From assembly GCF_029623955.1 (NCBI RefSeq), contig NZ_JARSBP010000005.1, positions 1-64,000 on the forward strand: a stretch of 64,000 nt of DNA. The letters are read 5' to 3'. The notes below the pieces were generated by a model. That model saw only the letters and a list, made by a program, of their open reading frames with translations. It did not search any database and was not told the DNA's origin. Numbering within the stretch: position 1 is the first letter of the stretch; each line of letters opens with the position of its first letter. Both the position numbers and the translations under genes were made by a program. Of the stretch, positions 7,799 through 17,322 are shown piece by piece. This DNA comes from Mycobacterium sp. 236(2023). Its GTDB lineage: Bacteria > Actinomycetota > Actinomycetes > Mycobacteriales > Mycobacteriaceae.

Positions 7799-9155
7799 TC
7801 AACGCTGCCCGGTTGACGTCGCCTTTGGCGGTCAGTGGCAACTCGTCGACGATCCTGATCTGTTCGGGCACTTCGAACTTCGCGAGCCGGTCTCGGCAGT
7901 CGGCGACGAGACGCTCTGCTGTCAGCGAGCTGCCCGGCGTCGCGACGACCGCGGCCCCGACGGTCTCCCCGTACACGTCGTCGGGTACGGGAAAGACCGC
8001 CGCCTGTGCGACGCCGGGGCAGCCGGCGAGCACTTGTTCGACACGTTCGGGGGAGATCTTCTCGCCGCCCCGGTTGATGATGTTCTTGATGCGCCCGGTG
8101 ATCGACAGGTTTCCCTGATCGTCGATGACGCCGAGATCGCCGGTGCGCAGCCACCCTTCGGTGAATGCCCCGGCGCTGAGGGCGGGATCGCCGAGGTATC
8201 CCCGGGCGATCTCGGGACCCGAGAGCCACACCTCCCCGTCGACGGTCTTCGCGGTCGTCCCCACGGGGGTCCCGACGGTGCCGCGGCGGATCGTCACGTC
8301 GTCGGCCGGTGTGCAGCCGGTGATGTGATGGGTCGCCTCCGTCATGCCGTACGCGGTAAGGACCGGCACCCCGAGCACGTCCTCCATCCTGGCGGCGACG
8401 TCGCGTGACAGCGGCGCGCTGCAGCTGCGAACGAACCTGAGCCCTGCGGGCACGATCTCGGATTCTGTTCTGGCGAGCACGATCTGGTGAATGGTGGGCA
8501 CTGCCGTGTACCAGGTGGCGCCGGCTGCGGCCATGTCATCCCAGAACGTCGTGGCACTGAACCGCCCCGCGGCGGGCAGCAGCACCGTCGCACCCACCGC
8601 CAGGCTCGTCAGCAAGGTGGCGACCAGGCCGTGCCCGTGGAACAGCGGCATCACCGCCACCGTCGCGTCGGCGGACGAAAGCTGGTACGTGCGAGCGATT
8701 GTCGCGACGGATGTGCGCAGCGCCTGGCGCGTCCACGGCACCATCTTGGGGGTGCCCGTGGTTCCCGAGGTGAACATGATCAGGACGTCGTCGGCGATGA
8801 GACCGACGGGCGACCGCCCCGGACGCAGGTCGGTCGCCGTGACAGCCTGCCCGGTCAGCACGAGGCGGGCGCCCAGCATGTCGAGCCGCTGATCGATGCC
8901 GGCCTGCGGTAGCGACGGATCCAGTGGCGCCACAGTCAGGCCGGCGCCCACCGCACCCAGCAGGGCGACGACGAAATCAACACCGTTACCGGCGAGAACC
9001 GCGACGACGTCGCCCGCGCGGAGTCCTTGTGCCGCCAGAGATTTCGCGACAGTGTCGGCCGCCTCGCCGAGTTCGGAGTAGGTGATGGCGCGCCGATCGG
9101 TACCGGCAATCAGCGCCACCGCATCCGGGGCGCCTCCCAACAGCCAATTCGTCAT
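7749..9155 (-). CDS. AMP-dependent acyl-CoA synthetase, probable oxalyl-CoA synthetase
   Basis: The 468-residue ANL-superfamily ligase has TSGTTGTPK at residues 129-137, AYGMTE at 268-273, RTGD at 337-340, the hinge loop GRIKNIINRGGEKI at 354-367 and the catalytic lysine K444 in LTAKGDVNR. Its start codon lies one base after the stop of the oxalyl-CoA decarboxylase gene (TGA-C-ATG), so the two are translationally coupled. This makes oxalate the likely substrate, as for the AAE3/Pcs60-type oxalyl-CoA synthetases; the substrate is inferred from context only. It is slightly shorter than typical 500-residue members. The 3' end overlaps the DUF4333 remnant. Confidence 0.85.
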   Translation of the reverse strand: MTNWLLGGAPDAVALIAGTDRRAITYSELGEAADTVAKSLAAQGLRAGDVVAVLAGNGVDFVVALLGAVGAGLTVAPLDPSLPQAGIDQRLDMLGARLVLTGQAVTATDLRPGRSPVGLIADDVLIMFTSGTTGTPKMVPWTRQALRTSVATIARTYQLSSADATVAVMPLFHGHGLVATLLTSLAVGATVLLPAAGRFSATTFWDDMAAAGATWYTAVPTIHQIVLARTESEIVPAGLRFVRSCSAPLSRDVAARMEDVLGVPVLTAYGMTEATHHITGCTPADDVTIRRGTVGTPVGTTAKTVDGEVWLSGPEIARGYLGDPALSAGAFTEGWLRTGDLGVIDDQGNLSITGRIKNIINRGGEKISPERVEQVLAGCPGVAQAAVFPVPDDVYGETVGAAVVATPGSSLTAERLVADCRDRLAKFEVPEQIRIVDELPLTAKGDVNRAALISREATSCRPGHRVRQ

Positions 9156-9156
9156 G

Positions 9157-10887
9157 TCAGTTCCTTCCCACCGCCGGGTTCAGATTGGTCAGGTGGCCGC
9201 TCTCGGTTCCGTCGGCCGGATCGATGACACAATCGATCAGAGCAGGCCTGCCTGACGCGATCGCCGTCCTCAGCGCCGATTCCAGCTCGGCCGGTGTGGT
9301 GACGAGATGACCGGTGGCCCCGAAGGATTCAGCGAGCCGGTCATACCGGGTGCAGTGCAGCAGCCGCGTCGGAGCGGGGTCGGAGGACACCGGGTTCGTG
9401 TCGTCGCCGCGGTAGATGCCGCCGTTGTTGAAGACCACCACCGTGACGGGCAGCTGATACCGGCAGATGGTCTCCATCTCCATGCCGGAGAACCCGAACG
9501 CGCTGTCGCCTTCGATCGCCACGACCGGCGCGCCGCTCTCGACGGCGGCCGCGACGGCATAGCCCAGCCCGATTCCCATCACCCCCCATGTGCCGCAGTC
9601 GAGGCGGTGCCGCGGCCGGTGCATGTCCACGACGTTGCGTGTGTAATCGAGCGTGTTGGCGCCTTCGTTGACCAGGTACACGTCCGGATGTTCTGCGAGC
9701 ACGTCGCGGACTGCGCGCAGTGCGGGGTAATAGCCCATCGGATCGGTATCCGCGTGGGTTTCGGACGCCAGTCGCTTTGCCATCTTCTGCTTGTTCTCAA
9801 CGACTTTCGTGGTCAGCGCCTCGCGCCAGGGGTGGGGCGTGCACACGCGCGCCGCGGCGCGGTTGAGAACCTCCACCACCGACGCGATGTCGCCGAGCAG
9901 TGGGGCAGCAATCGTCTGGTTGCTGTCGAGTTCCGTCGGGTCGATCTCCACCTGGATGAAACGCGCGTCGGCGTTCCACTGCGGCGCCTCGCCGTGGCCG
10001 AGAAGCCAGTTCAGCCGGGCACCGACCAGCATGACGACGTCGGCCTGCCGCATCGCCAGGGAGCGGGCTGCCGCGACGGACTGCGGATGGTCGTCCGGCA
10101 GCAGCCCTTTCGCCATCGACATCGGCAGGAACGGCAGCCCTGTGGATTCGATGAACCGCCGGATCTCGTCGTCGGCCCTGGCGTAGGCGGCGCCCTTGCC
10201 GAGCACGATCAGCGGGCGCTGTGCACCGGCGAGCAAGTTGACGGCTCGTTCGACCGCCGCGTCCGACGGATACTGCCGCGGCGCGGGGTCGATGACCTGT
10301 CGCAGCGCCGCAGTACCGGTTTCGGTGTCGACGACCTCGCTGAGCACAGCGGCGGGGATGTCCAGATAGACCCCTCCGGGCCGCCCCGAGGTCGCAGTGC
10401 GGATCGCGCGGGCGACGGCAAGCCCGATGTCGGCAGCGCGATCCACGCGATAGGCCGCTTTCGCGAGCGTCTTGGCGATGGCGAACTGATCCAGTTCCTC
10501 GTAGTCGCCGCGGCTGAGGTCCACGATGGCCCGGTCGCTGGAGCCCGCGATCTGGATCATCGGGAAACAGTTGGCCGTCGAGTTGGCCAGCGCCACCAAC
10601 CCGTTCAGGAAGCCCGGCCCCGACACGGTCATGCAGATCCCCGGCTTCCCGGTGAGGAATCCGGCGGCCGACGCGGCGTGCCCGGCAGCACTCTCGTGCC
10701 GGAACCCGAGGAACCGGATGCCCTCGGCCTGTACCAACCGCACCAGATCGGTGATCGGGATGCCGACCAGCCCGTAGATCGTCGAGACGCCGTTGAGTTT
10801 CAGCGCCTCGACCACCAGGTGCGCCCCATCGGTCTTCATGATGTGATCTTTGCTCTTCGGGTCGCGTGATGTCGCTATTGCTGTCAT
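9157..10887 (-). CDS. oxc: Oxalyl-CoA decarboxylase (ThDP-dependent)
   Basis: This is a 576-residue ThDP enzyme with the oxalyl-CoA decarboxylase N-terminal pattern: (D)GAHLVVEALK, IYGLVGIPITDL and catalytic Glu E65 in GFRHESAAGHAA. The central domain is intact, and the GDS...NN ThDP/Mg motif lies in EGDSAFGFSG...VVFNNGG. It converts oxalyl-CoA to formyl-CoA and CO2. The start ATG at 10887 gives the usual 15-20 residues before the first core motif; ATG 10839 is an alternative. It is the first gene of a two-gene operon with the AMP ligase. Only 40 bases separate it from the divergent MOSC gene. No formyl-CoA transferase gene is nearby. Confidence 0.93.
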   Translation of the reverse strand: MTAIATSRDPKSKDHIMKTDGAHLVVEALKLNGVSTIYGLVGIPITDLVRLVQAEGIRFLGFRHESAAGHAASAAGFLTGKPGICMTVSGPGFLNGLVALANSTANCFPMIQIAGSSDRAIVDLSRGDYEELDQFAIAKTLAKAAYRVDRAADIGLAVARAIRTATSGRPGGVYLDIPAAVLSEVVDTETGTAALRQVIDPAPRQYPSDAAVERAVNLLAGAQRPLIVLGKGAAYARADDEIRRFIESTGLPFLPMSMAKGLLPDDHPQSVAAARSLAMRQADVVMLVGARLNWLLGHGEAPQWNADARFIQVEIDPTELDSNQTIAAPLLGDIASVVEVLNRAAARVCTPHPWREALTTKVVENKQKMAKRLASETHADTDPMGYYPALRAVRDVLAEHPDVYLVNEGANTLDYTRNVVDMHRPRHRLDCGTWGVMGIGLGYAVAAAVESGAPVVAIEGDSAFGFSGMEMETICRYQLPVTVVVFNNGGIYRGDDTNPVSSDPAPTRLLHCTRYDRLAESFGATGHLVTTPAELESALRTAIASGRPALIDCVIDPADGTESGHLTNLNPAVGRN

Positions 10888-10927
10888 CCAATCGCGACTA
10901 CCGGTTAGCGGGAAGGTAGCTTTCGGT

Positions 10928-11578
10928 ATGGCTTCGGTGTTGACGGTGAACATGGCGGCAGCCCCCATCGATCTGGGGCGGCGCCGGTCCGGTATCGACA
11001 AACGGCCCAGCGCCGAGCCGCTCTCGGTGCGCGCGCCGGGTCCGCGTAAGGGCGGGTTGGGCAGCGGTGTCGTCGGCGACGCGATCTGCGACAGCAAGCA
11101 TCACGGCGGTGACGACCAGGCGGTCTACGCCTATGCCCGAGAGGACCTGGACCGCTGGGAAGCAGAGCTGGGACGGGAACTGACCAACGGCGCGTTCGGC
11201 GAGAATCTGACGACGTCGGGCGTGGACGTGACCGGTCTGCTGATCGGCGAGCGCTGGAAGGTCGGCACCGACGGCCTCGTCCTGGAGGTGACCAGCCCGC
11301 GGACACCGTGCCAGACGTTCGTGTCCTGGCTCGGTATTCCGGGCTGGATCAAGACGTTCACCGCCGCAGGCGACCCGGGCGCCTACTTCCGCGTGATCGA
11401 ACCGGGGACGACGCGCGCGGGCGACAGCATCGAGGTGATCGCCCGCCCCGAGCACGATGTGACGATCGGGACGGTGTTTCGGGCCCTGATGGGCGAATCG
11501 GACCTGATGCCCGCTCTTGCGGTTGCCGACGCACTTCCGGAGAAGATCAAAGAGCAGGTGGCCAAACGCCGCGTGTGA
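10928..11578 (+). CDS. MOSC domain protein (YiiM-like)
   Basis: The protein has 216 residues. A beta-barrel MOSC domain occupies most of it, with the GD-x-Q-x-D-x2-HHGG-like segment (residues 55-65), NLTT at about 104 and a conserved Cys in SPRTPCQTFVSW, the position that binds the molybdenum cofactor sulfur in MOSC/mARC proteins. The start ATG 10928 avoids the divergent oxc start. A role in Moco-dependent reduction or detoxification is inferred from the family; no partner gene is adjacent. Confidence 0.88.
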   Translation: MASVLTVNMAAAPIDLGRRRSGIDKRPSAEPLSVRAPGPRKGGLGSGVVGDAICDSKHHGGDDQAVYAYAREDLDRWEAELGRELTNGAFGENLTTSGVDVTGLLIGERWKVGTDGLVLEVTSPRTPCQTFVSWLGIPGWIKTFTAAGDPGAYFRVIEPGTTRAGDSIEVIARPEHDVTIGTVFRALMGESDLMPALAVADALPEKIKEQVAKRRV

Positions 11579-11729
11579 GCTGAATCCCATTTCGCGGATC
11601 GGCGCGTGAGGCGGTTTGGGAGCCGCGACGGGCCGGGAACGCTTCATCACGCGTGCACAGAGTTGTCGCGTCGGCGCGTTGTCGCGCACAAGCCCCTGAC
11701 ATCTACTCCCAGGAGAGTCTTCATCTGTC

Positions 11730-12959
11730 ATGGAAGACACCATCGAGCTGCAGTCCGCAACACATTTCGCCGGTGACGCCGCATGGATCGCCGGTGTGAT
11801 CGCCCTCGCCTACGCCATCGGCCTGGCCGTGTCGTGGGTGTTGCAACGGTTGGGTCGTCGCAGCACGCTGCTGCATCACATCGCCCAGCTGACCCGACGG
11901 CCGCTGCGCGCCACTCTGGTCGTGATCGCCGCGTCGGCTGCCGTCCGCCGCACCGTCGATGTCGGCGCGAGCTGGCGCAGTTGGGTCGACCATGCCCTCG
12001 TCATCGCGCTCATCGGCACACTGACGTGGATGGTGGCCAGCCTCGTGCGGGTCGCCGAGCGACAGGTGATCTCCAAATTCGCCGGCGGCGACGAGGGCCT
12101 CACGGACGCCGACCGGCATCGCCGCAAGATCAAGACCCAGGTCCTCACGCTGCGGCGCATCGTCGTCGCGATCGTTGTAGTGCTGGGCGGTGCGGCCGCG
12201 ATGATGACGTTCCCGTCGTTCAGCGACATCGGCAAGACGATGTTCGCGTCGGCCGGTGTGCTGACCGTCGTCGCGGGCCTGGCCGCGCAGACGTCGCTGG
12301 GCTCCGTGTTCGCCGGCATCCAGATCGCCTTCTCCGACGCCATCCGCGTCGGCGACGTGGTCGTCCTCGAAGAGGAGTGGGGCCGCATCGAAGAGATCAC
12401 GCTGACCTATGTGGTGGTGCATTTGTGGGATGAGCGCCGGCTGGTACTGCCGTGTACGTACTTCACATCCACGCCGTTCCAGAACTGGACCCGCAACGCG
12501 ACCGAACTGCTCGGCACCGCCGAGGTCGACGTCGATTTCACCGTTCCGTTCGACGGCATGCGCGCGGAGCTGGACCGGCTGTTGCACGCAAACCCGTTGT
12601 GGGACGGGCGAGTCGGTGTCCTGCAGGTGACCGACGCTGTCGAGGGACGGGTGCGGGTGCGAATGCTGGTGAGTGCCTCCAACGCCGGACAGTTGTTCGA
12701 CCTGCGCTGCGATGTCCGCGAGGGGATGGTCGCCTGGCTGCAACAGAAGAATCCCGGTGCGCTGCCTCGCCAGCGGATCGAGCACCAGACCGATTCGGGC
12801 CCCAGCCCGCAAAACGACATCGCCCACATCGGCCGCCCGCAGGCAGATTCCGGCCTGTTCAGCGGCAGTGTCGAAGCCGACCGCCGCGGTAGGGCGTTCG
12901 ACAGCGCCGACGAGGATCACCGCAACGGCGAGCTGGTGCGCGTCAACTACGACGGCTGA
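11730..12959 (+). CDS. MscS-family mechanosensitive channel
   Basis: The protein has 409 residues. Hydrophobic segments lie at about residues 17-40, 56-75, 85-106 and 140-160, and the pore helix/beta domain junction is recognisable (ASAGVLTVVAGLAAQTSLGSVFAGIQIAF, here cited by its position 171-199). This is followed by the MscS beta domain (VGDVVVLEEEWGRIEEITL) and a C-terminal alpha/beta cage. The tail after residue 340 is charged and low-complexity. Predicted plasma-membrane channel releasing solutes under hypo-osmotic stress. It is a single gene with its own 150-base upstream region. Confidence 0.9.
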   Translation: MEDTIELQSATHFAGDAAWIAGVIALAYAIGLAVSWVLQRLGRRSTLLHHIAQLTRRPLRATLVVIAASAAVRRTVDVGASWRSWVDHALVIALIGTLTWMVASLVRVAERQVISKFAGGDEGLTDADRHRRKIKTQVLTLRRIVVAIVVVLGGAAAMMTFPSFSDIGKTMFASAGVLTVVAGLAAQTSLGSVFAGIQIAFSDAIRVGDVVVLEEEWGRIEEITLTYVVVHLWDERRLVLPCTYFTSTPFQNWTRNATELLGTAEVDVDFTVPFDGMRAELDRLLHANPLWDGRVGVLQVTDAVEGRVRVRMLVSASNAGQLFDLRCDVREGMVAWLQQKNPGALPRQRIEHQTDSGPSPQNDIAHIGRPQADSGLFSGSVEADRRGRAFDSADEDHRNGELVRVNYDG

Positions 12960-13065
12960 CCGGCCCACCTCATGTTCGATTGATGCTGAGCGCAACTCTT
13001 GGTCGAGTATCGCCGGCGGGGAATGCTCGTGGCTGAAGACGTCGTTGACGCTGGAAGTGAGAGCA

Positions 13066-14142
13066 ATGACAGGCCGAACGCCGCTGCATCTTGCCGTCGC
13101 ACTCAACCCGACGGGCTGGCATCCCGCGTCCTGGCGGGACACCGAAGCCAGGCCCGCGGATCTGCTGACGCCGTCGTACTGGGTGGACCTTGTCGGCGCC
13201 GCCGACCGCGGCCACGTGGACCTCGTGACCTTCGACGACGGCCTGACCTTGCAACCCGACGGGCCGCAGGGGCGGCTCGACGCGGTGCTCACTGCCGCAC
13301 GCGTCGCCCCGCACACCTCCCGGGTCGGCCTGCTGCCCACGGTGATCGCCACCCACACCGAACCGTTCCACCTGTCGAAGGCGATCGCCACGCTCGACTA
13401 TGTCAGTTCCGGGCGCGCCGGGGTGCACGTGCAGGTGAGCGCCGACGAGGCCGCAGCGCGCCACTTCGGCAGGAGGGCCACACCGACGTCACTGGCGGAG
13501 CTGTACGAGGAAGCCACCGACTACGTCGAGGTGCTGCGCCGGTTGTGGGACAGCTGGGAGGACGACGCCGAGATCCGCGACGCCGCCACCGGCCGGTTCA
13601 TCGACCGGAACAAGTTGCACTACATCGATTTCGAGGGCAAGTGGTTCTCGGTCAAGGGGCCCTCGATCACACCGAGACCGCCCCAGGGCCAGCCTCTCGT
13701 CGCGGCGAGCGACGACGGCCAGGACAGCCGCGCGTTCATCGGCGGCAGCGCCGACATCGCGTTCGTGCCCACGCACGGCACCGGTCAGATCGGGTCGGCG
13801 ACGACGTTCGTCGACCTCGTCGTGTTCCTCGACGACGCTGCAGGACATGCGGCCTCCCGTCGCCGCCGGCTCGACGACCTCCACGGCGCCGAGTACACCG
13901 GTGAAGCAAGGATTTTCGACGGAACTCCAGTCCAGTTGGCCGAACTGCTGCAGGAGTGGTCGGAGTCCGGGGTCGCGGGCGTCCGCCTGCTGCCCGCGAC
14001 CCTGCCGCACGACCTCGTCCAGATCACGTCCGGCCTGACGCCGGAACTACGGCGCCGCCGGCTGTCGAGTACTAGCGCCGCCACGGCGCTGCGTGAGCTG
14101 CTCGGTCTCGCTCGTCCGGCCAACCGTTATGCTGAAGCCTGA
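13066..14142 (+). CDS. LLM-class flavin-dependent monooxygenase
   Basis: This is a 358-residue bacterial-luciferase-fold (TIM barrel) oxidoreductase. It starts TPLHLAVALNPTGWHPA and carries the ATLDYVSSGRAGVHVQVS segment characteristic of the flavin-dependent NtaA/SsuD/LLM group. The start ATG 13066 is preceded by a GGAAGTGAG ribosome-binding site. It lies nine bases upstream of a second LLM gene and heads the organosulfur island with two TauD genes and an ABC importer. Oxidative C-S or C-N cleavage of an imported substrate is inferred; the substrate is unknown. Confidence 0.88.
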   Translation: MTGRTPLHLAVALNPTGWHPASWRDTEARPADLLTPSYWVDLVGAADRGHVDLVTFDDGLTLQPDGPQGRLDAVLTAARVAPHTSRVGLLPTVIATHTEPFHLSKAIATLDYVSSGRAGVHVQVSADEAAARHFGRRATPTSLAELYEEATDYVEVLRRLWDSWEDDAEIRDAATGRFIDRNKLHYIDFEGKWFSVKGPSITPRPPQGQPLVAASDDGQDSRAFIGGSADIAFVPTHGTGQIGSATTFVDLVVFLDDAAGHAASRRRRLDDLHGAEYTGEARIFDGTPVQLAELLQEWSESGVAGVRLLPATLPHDLVQITSGLTPELRRRRLSSTSAATALRELLGLARPANRYAEA

Positions 14143-14151
14143 GGATCGCCG

Positions 14152-15456
14152 ATGAGCAAGCCCGTCAAGCAGATTCACCTCGCCGCGCACTTCCCCGGCG
14201 TCAACAACACGACGGTCTGGAGCGACCCGGAGTCGGGAAGTCATATCGATTTCGCATCCTTCGTGCACTTCGCCCAGACTGCCGAGCGCGGCAAGTTCGA
14301 CTTCATGTTCCTCGCCGAGGGGTTGCGGCTGCGGGAACAGAACGGACAGATCTACGATCTCGACGTTGTCGGACGGCCGGACACCTTCACCGTCCTCGCG
14401 GCGCTGGCCGCCGTCACCGAGCACCTGGGTTTGACCGGCACGATCAACTCGACATTTAACGAACCCTACGAGGTGGCAAGGCAATTCGCGTCACTCGATC
14501 ACCTCTCGTCCGGCCGCGCCGCGTGGAACGTGGTGACGTCATGGGATGCGTTCACCGGGGAGAACTTCCGCCGCGGCGGGTTCCTGCTTGAAAGCGACCG
14601 CTACACCCGAGCGGAGAGTTTCCTCTCCGCGGCGAACACGCTCTTCGATTCATGGCCCGAGCACGCCGGTGAGTTCGCCTACAAAGACCAGCATTTCGAC
14701 ATCAGCGGGCGCTTCAACGTGCCCCGTAGCCCGCAGGGCAGACCCGTCATCTTCCAGGCCGGCGACTCCGACCGCGGCCGCGACTTCGCGGCGGCGGCCG
14801 CCGATGCGATCTTCTCCCGGCACGGCACACTCGAAGCCGGCCAGGAGTTCTACGCCGACGTGAAGGGCCGTCTGCCCGGGTTCGGCCGGCACCGCGACGA
14901 CCTGTTGATCCTGCCGGCCGCCACCTTCGTCCTCGGGGACACCGATGCCGAAGCCGCCGAGCTTGCCCAACAGGTGCGTCTGGCGCAGGTATCGCCGGCG
15001 ACAGCGATCAAGTTCCTTGAGCAACTGTGGAATCGGGACCTTTCGGACCACGATCCCGACGGGCCGCTGCCGACCGTCGATCCGATCGTCGGTGAGAACA
15101 CCATCGCCAGGGGCCGGGCCAGTGTGCGCATGTACCGGGATCCGGTCGCGACCGCCCACGAGTGGCGCGCGAAAGCCGCAGCGGAGAATCTGAACTCCCG
15201 CGAGCTCATCGTCGAGGTGACCGGCAGGCAGAACTTCATCGGCTCGCCGGCCACTGTCGCCGAGTCCATCAACGAGCTGGTGCAGGCCGACGCGAGTGAC
15301 GGTTTCATCCTAGTCCCGCACGTGACACCCGGCGGTCTCGATCCGTTCGTCGACAAGGTCGTGCCGCTGCTTCAGGAGCGCGGTGTGTTCCGCACCGAGT
15401 ACAGCGGGACCACCCTGCGTGATCATCTCGGGCTCACCCATCCGACCGACCGCTGA
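14152..15456 (+). CDS. LLM-class flavin monooxygenase, NtaA/SnaA/DmoA subgroup
   Basis: The 434-residue length fits the large-subunit NtaA/SnaA/SoxA/DszA branch. Seen motifs: HLAAHFPGVNNTTVWSD N terminus, a DHLSSGRAAWNVVTSWD active-site segment near residue 120, FRRGGF and a late VPHVTPGGLDPFVDKVVPLLQ segment. Members oxidise sulfones, thioethers or aminopolycarboxylates using FMNH2 from a partner reductase; no flavin reductase is encoded here. It is co-directional with, and nine bases after, the other LLM gene, and followed by TauD and SsuCBA-like genes, consistent with organosulfur use. Confidence 0.9.
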   Translation: MSKPVKQIHLAAHFPGVNNTTVWSDPESGSHIDFASFVHFAQTAERGKFDFMFLAEGLRLREQNGQIYDLDVVGRPDTFTVLAALAAVTEHLGLTGTINSTFNEPYEVARQFASLDHLSSGRAAWNVVTSWDAFTGENFRRGGFLLESDRYTRAESFLSAANTLFDSWPEHAGEFAYKDQHFDISGRFNVPRSPQGRPVIFQAGDSDRGRDFAAAAADAIFSRHGTLEAGQEFYADVKGRLPGFGRHRDDLLILPAATFVLGDTDAEAAELAQQVRLAQVSPATAIKFLEQLWNRDLSDHDPDGPLPTVDPIVGENTIARGRASVRMYRDPVATAHEWRAKAAAENLNSRELIVEVTGRQNFIGSPATVAESINELVQADASDGFILVPHVTPGGLDPFVDKVVPLLQERGVFRTEYSGTTLRDHLGLTHPTDR

Positions 15457-15520
15457 GCGCATTCCCTTCATACGGATTCAAACTGGCTGTACCCCAAAGC
15501 AACCCGGTTAGTGTCGCAGC

Positions 15521-16459
15521 ATGACCGCCGTAACCGAAACCGCTTTGGAAGTGACTCCGCTGTCCGGCTGGACGGGCGCGCTCGTCACAGGCATCGATCT
15601 CTCGGCCCCGCTCAGCGACGGCGACAAGGCCGCAATCCGGACTGCACTGCACAAGTGGAAGGTCGTGTTCTTCCGCGACCAGGTGCTCGACCACGCAGGC
15701 CAGATCGCCTTCGGCGCCCAGTTCGGCGAGGTCACACCCGGACACCCCTACGAGGGCGATTCCGCGCCCGCGGGATTCCCGCAGATCCACACCGTCTCCC
15801 CGGCCGCCTACGACCACCGATACGGCACCCGGTACCGCAAGAAGCAGAGTCCGAACGGCCCCGGCTGGCACGCCGATGTCACGCCGTTGATCAATCCGCC
15901 TTCCCACTCGATCCTGCGCGCCGAGAGCGTCCCGCCGTACGGCGGTGACACCCAGTTCACCAATGTCGCCGCCGCATATGCGGGTCTCTCGCCGCTGCTG
16001 CGCGAGTTCATCGACGAGCTGCGGGCCGAACACCGATTCGGGACAACGGTTTCCGCCGAGCGAAGCTCCGAGAAGATCGGCGATCTGGTTCGCACCAACC
16101 CGCTGGCCTCCATCCACCCGGTGGTCAGGGTCCATCCGGAGACGCGCGAGCGCGTGCTGTACGTCAACCCGTCATTCACGCGGGAGATCGTCGACCTTTC
16201 ACCGCGCGAGAGCCGCCACGTGCTGGATCTGTTGTTCACCGAGCTCGCCCGGCCCGAGTACACCGTCCGCTTCGCCTGGGAGCCCGGCAGCGTCGCCTTC
16301 TGGGACAACCGCGCCGCATTGCATCTGGCACCAAGGGATTTTGAGCATGTCGAGGGAGACCGCGTGCTGCACCGCATCACGCTTGTCGGCGACATCCCGG
16401 TCGGCACCGACGGCCGCGCCTCCGAATCGATCTCTGGTGACTTCTTCGGAGCGGCATAG
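15521..16459 (+). CDS. TauD/TfdA (AtsK-type) 2-oxoglutarate dioxygenase 1
   Basis: This 312-residue Fe(II)/2OG dioxygenase has the iron triad H117-x-D119 (GWHADVT) and distal H268 (AALHLAPRDF), with the 2OG-binding arginine in the RVLHRITLVGD strand (R285). The GGDTQF strand is also conserved. The N terminus (LSGWTGALVTGIDLSAPL) and overall pattern are close to alkylsulfatases/taurine dioxygenases such as AtsK and mycobacterial Rv3406. It would release sulfite or sulfate from a sulfonate or sulfate ester. Its stop overlaps the GTG start of the permease gene by one base (TAGTG), so it is coupled to the importer. Confidence 0.92.
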   Translation: MTAVTETALEVTPLSGWTGALVTGIDLSAPLSDGDKAAIRTALHKWKVVFFRDQVLDHAGQIAFGAQFGEVTPGHPYEGDSAPAGFPQIHTVSPAAYDHRYGTRYRKKQSPNGPGWHADVTPLINPPSHSILRAESVPPYGGDTQFTNVAAAYAGLSPLLREFIDELRAEHRFGTTVSAERSSEKIGDLVRTNPLASIHPVVRVHPETRERVLYVNPSFTREIVDLSPRESRHVLDLLFTELARPEYTVRFAWEPGSVAFWDNRAALHLAPRDFEHVEGDRVLHRITLVGDIPVGTDGRASESISGDFFGAA

Positions 16460-17322
16460 TGGCGACCGTCCCACTGCTCAACCGGTCGAAGGCTCCCCCT
16501 GCGGCCGTGACTACCCTGGTCGATCCGCGCGCCGCGATCGCGCGCAGGCAACGTAAGAACCGGATCCCCCGCTGGCTGCAACGCCTGACAGGCCCGGTCC
16601 TGTTGGTGGTGCTGTGGCAGCTCCTCTCCAGCACAGGGTTTTTCGATGCGCGCACGGTGCCGCAGCCGCTCGCGGTGCTGCAGGCTGCAATCCGACTGGC
16701 CGCCGACGGGGTCCTGCAAGATCATCTGGTGGCCAGCCTGCTTCGGGTCGGTTACGGCGTGGTCTTCGGAATCGCGCTCGGGCTGAGTCTTGCTCTGCTG
16801 TCGGGGCTGTCGCGGATCGGTGAGAACTTCGTCGACGCGAATATGGAAGTGCTGCGCGCAGTTCCGAACTTCGCTCTGGTACCGCTGCTCATCGTCTGGT
16901 TCGGCATCAGCGAGGTGCCCAAGATCCTCCTCATCACGCTGGCCGTGGCCGTGGCGATCTACATCAACACCTTCAGCGCCATCCGCAGCGTGGACGCCGG
17001 ATTGGTCGAGGCCGCACGTTCGTTCGGGGCCGGCCGGACCGAACTCATCTATCGCGTCATCCTGCCCGGATCGCTGCCCGGCTTCCTGGTCGGACTTCGT
17101 CTCGCACTCACCGCGTCGTGGCTGTCGCTGATCTTCGCCGAGACCATCAACGCCAAACGCGGTCTGGGGCGGATGATGACCGACGCCCGCGAGTACTTCC
17201 AGATCGACGTCGTGTTCGTGCTCATCGCGATCTACGCGATCCTCGGGCTGCTGTCCGTGCTCATCGTCCGCTTCCTCGAGGCCCGCCTGCTGACCTGGAG
17301 ACGAGCCTATGACGGCGACTGA
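16459..17322 (+). CDS. ssuC: ABC transporter permease, SsuC-like
   Basis: This is a 287-residue integral-membrane permease with about six transmembrane segments. The EAA-type cytoplasmic loop is near residues 185-205 (EAARSFGAGRTELIYRVILPG). The N-terminal 45 residues are basic and cytoplasmic. It matches the SsuC/TauC nitrate-sulfonate-taurine permease family in length and motif. The GTG start overlaps the TauD stop, and the ATPase gene start overlaps its end by 14 bases. Role: membrane channel of the importer for sulfonate or sulfate-ester substrates; the substrate is inferred from neighbours. Confidence 0.92.
   Translation: MATVPLLNRSKAPPAAVTTLVDPRAAIARRQRKNRIPRWLQRLTGPVLLVVLWQLLSSTGFFDARTVPQPLAVLQAAIRLAADGVLQDHLVASLLRVGYGVVFGIALGLSLALLSGLSRIGENFVDANMEVLRAVPNFALVPLLIVWFGISEVPKILLITLAVAVAIYINTFSAIRSVDAGLVEAARSFGAGRTELIYRVILPGSLPGFLVGLRLALTASWLSLIFAETINAKRGLGRMMTDAREYFQIDVVFVLIAIYAILGLLSVLIVRFLEARLLTWRRAYDGD

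Noticed and set aside
11579..11729. Possible SigE/SigH-like GGGAAC element upstream of the MscS gene
   Set aside because: A GGAAC is present, but no CGTT at the required 16-17 base spacing could be found.
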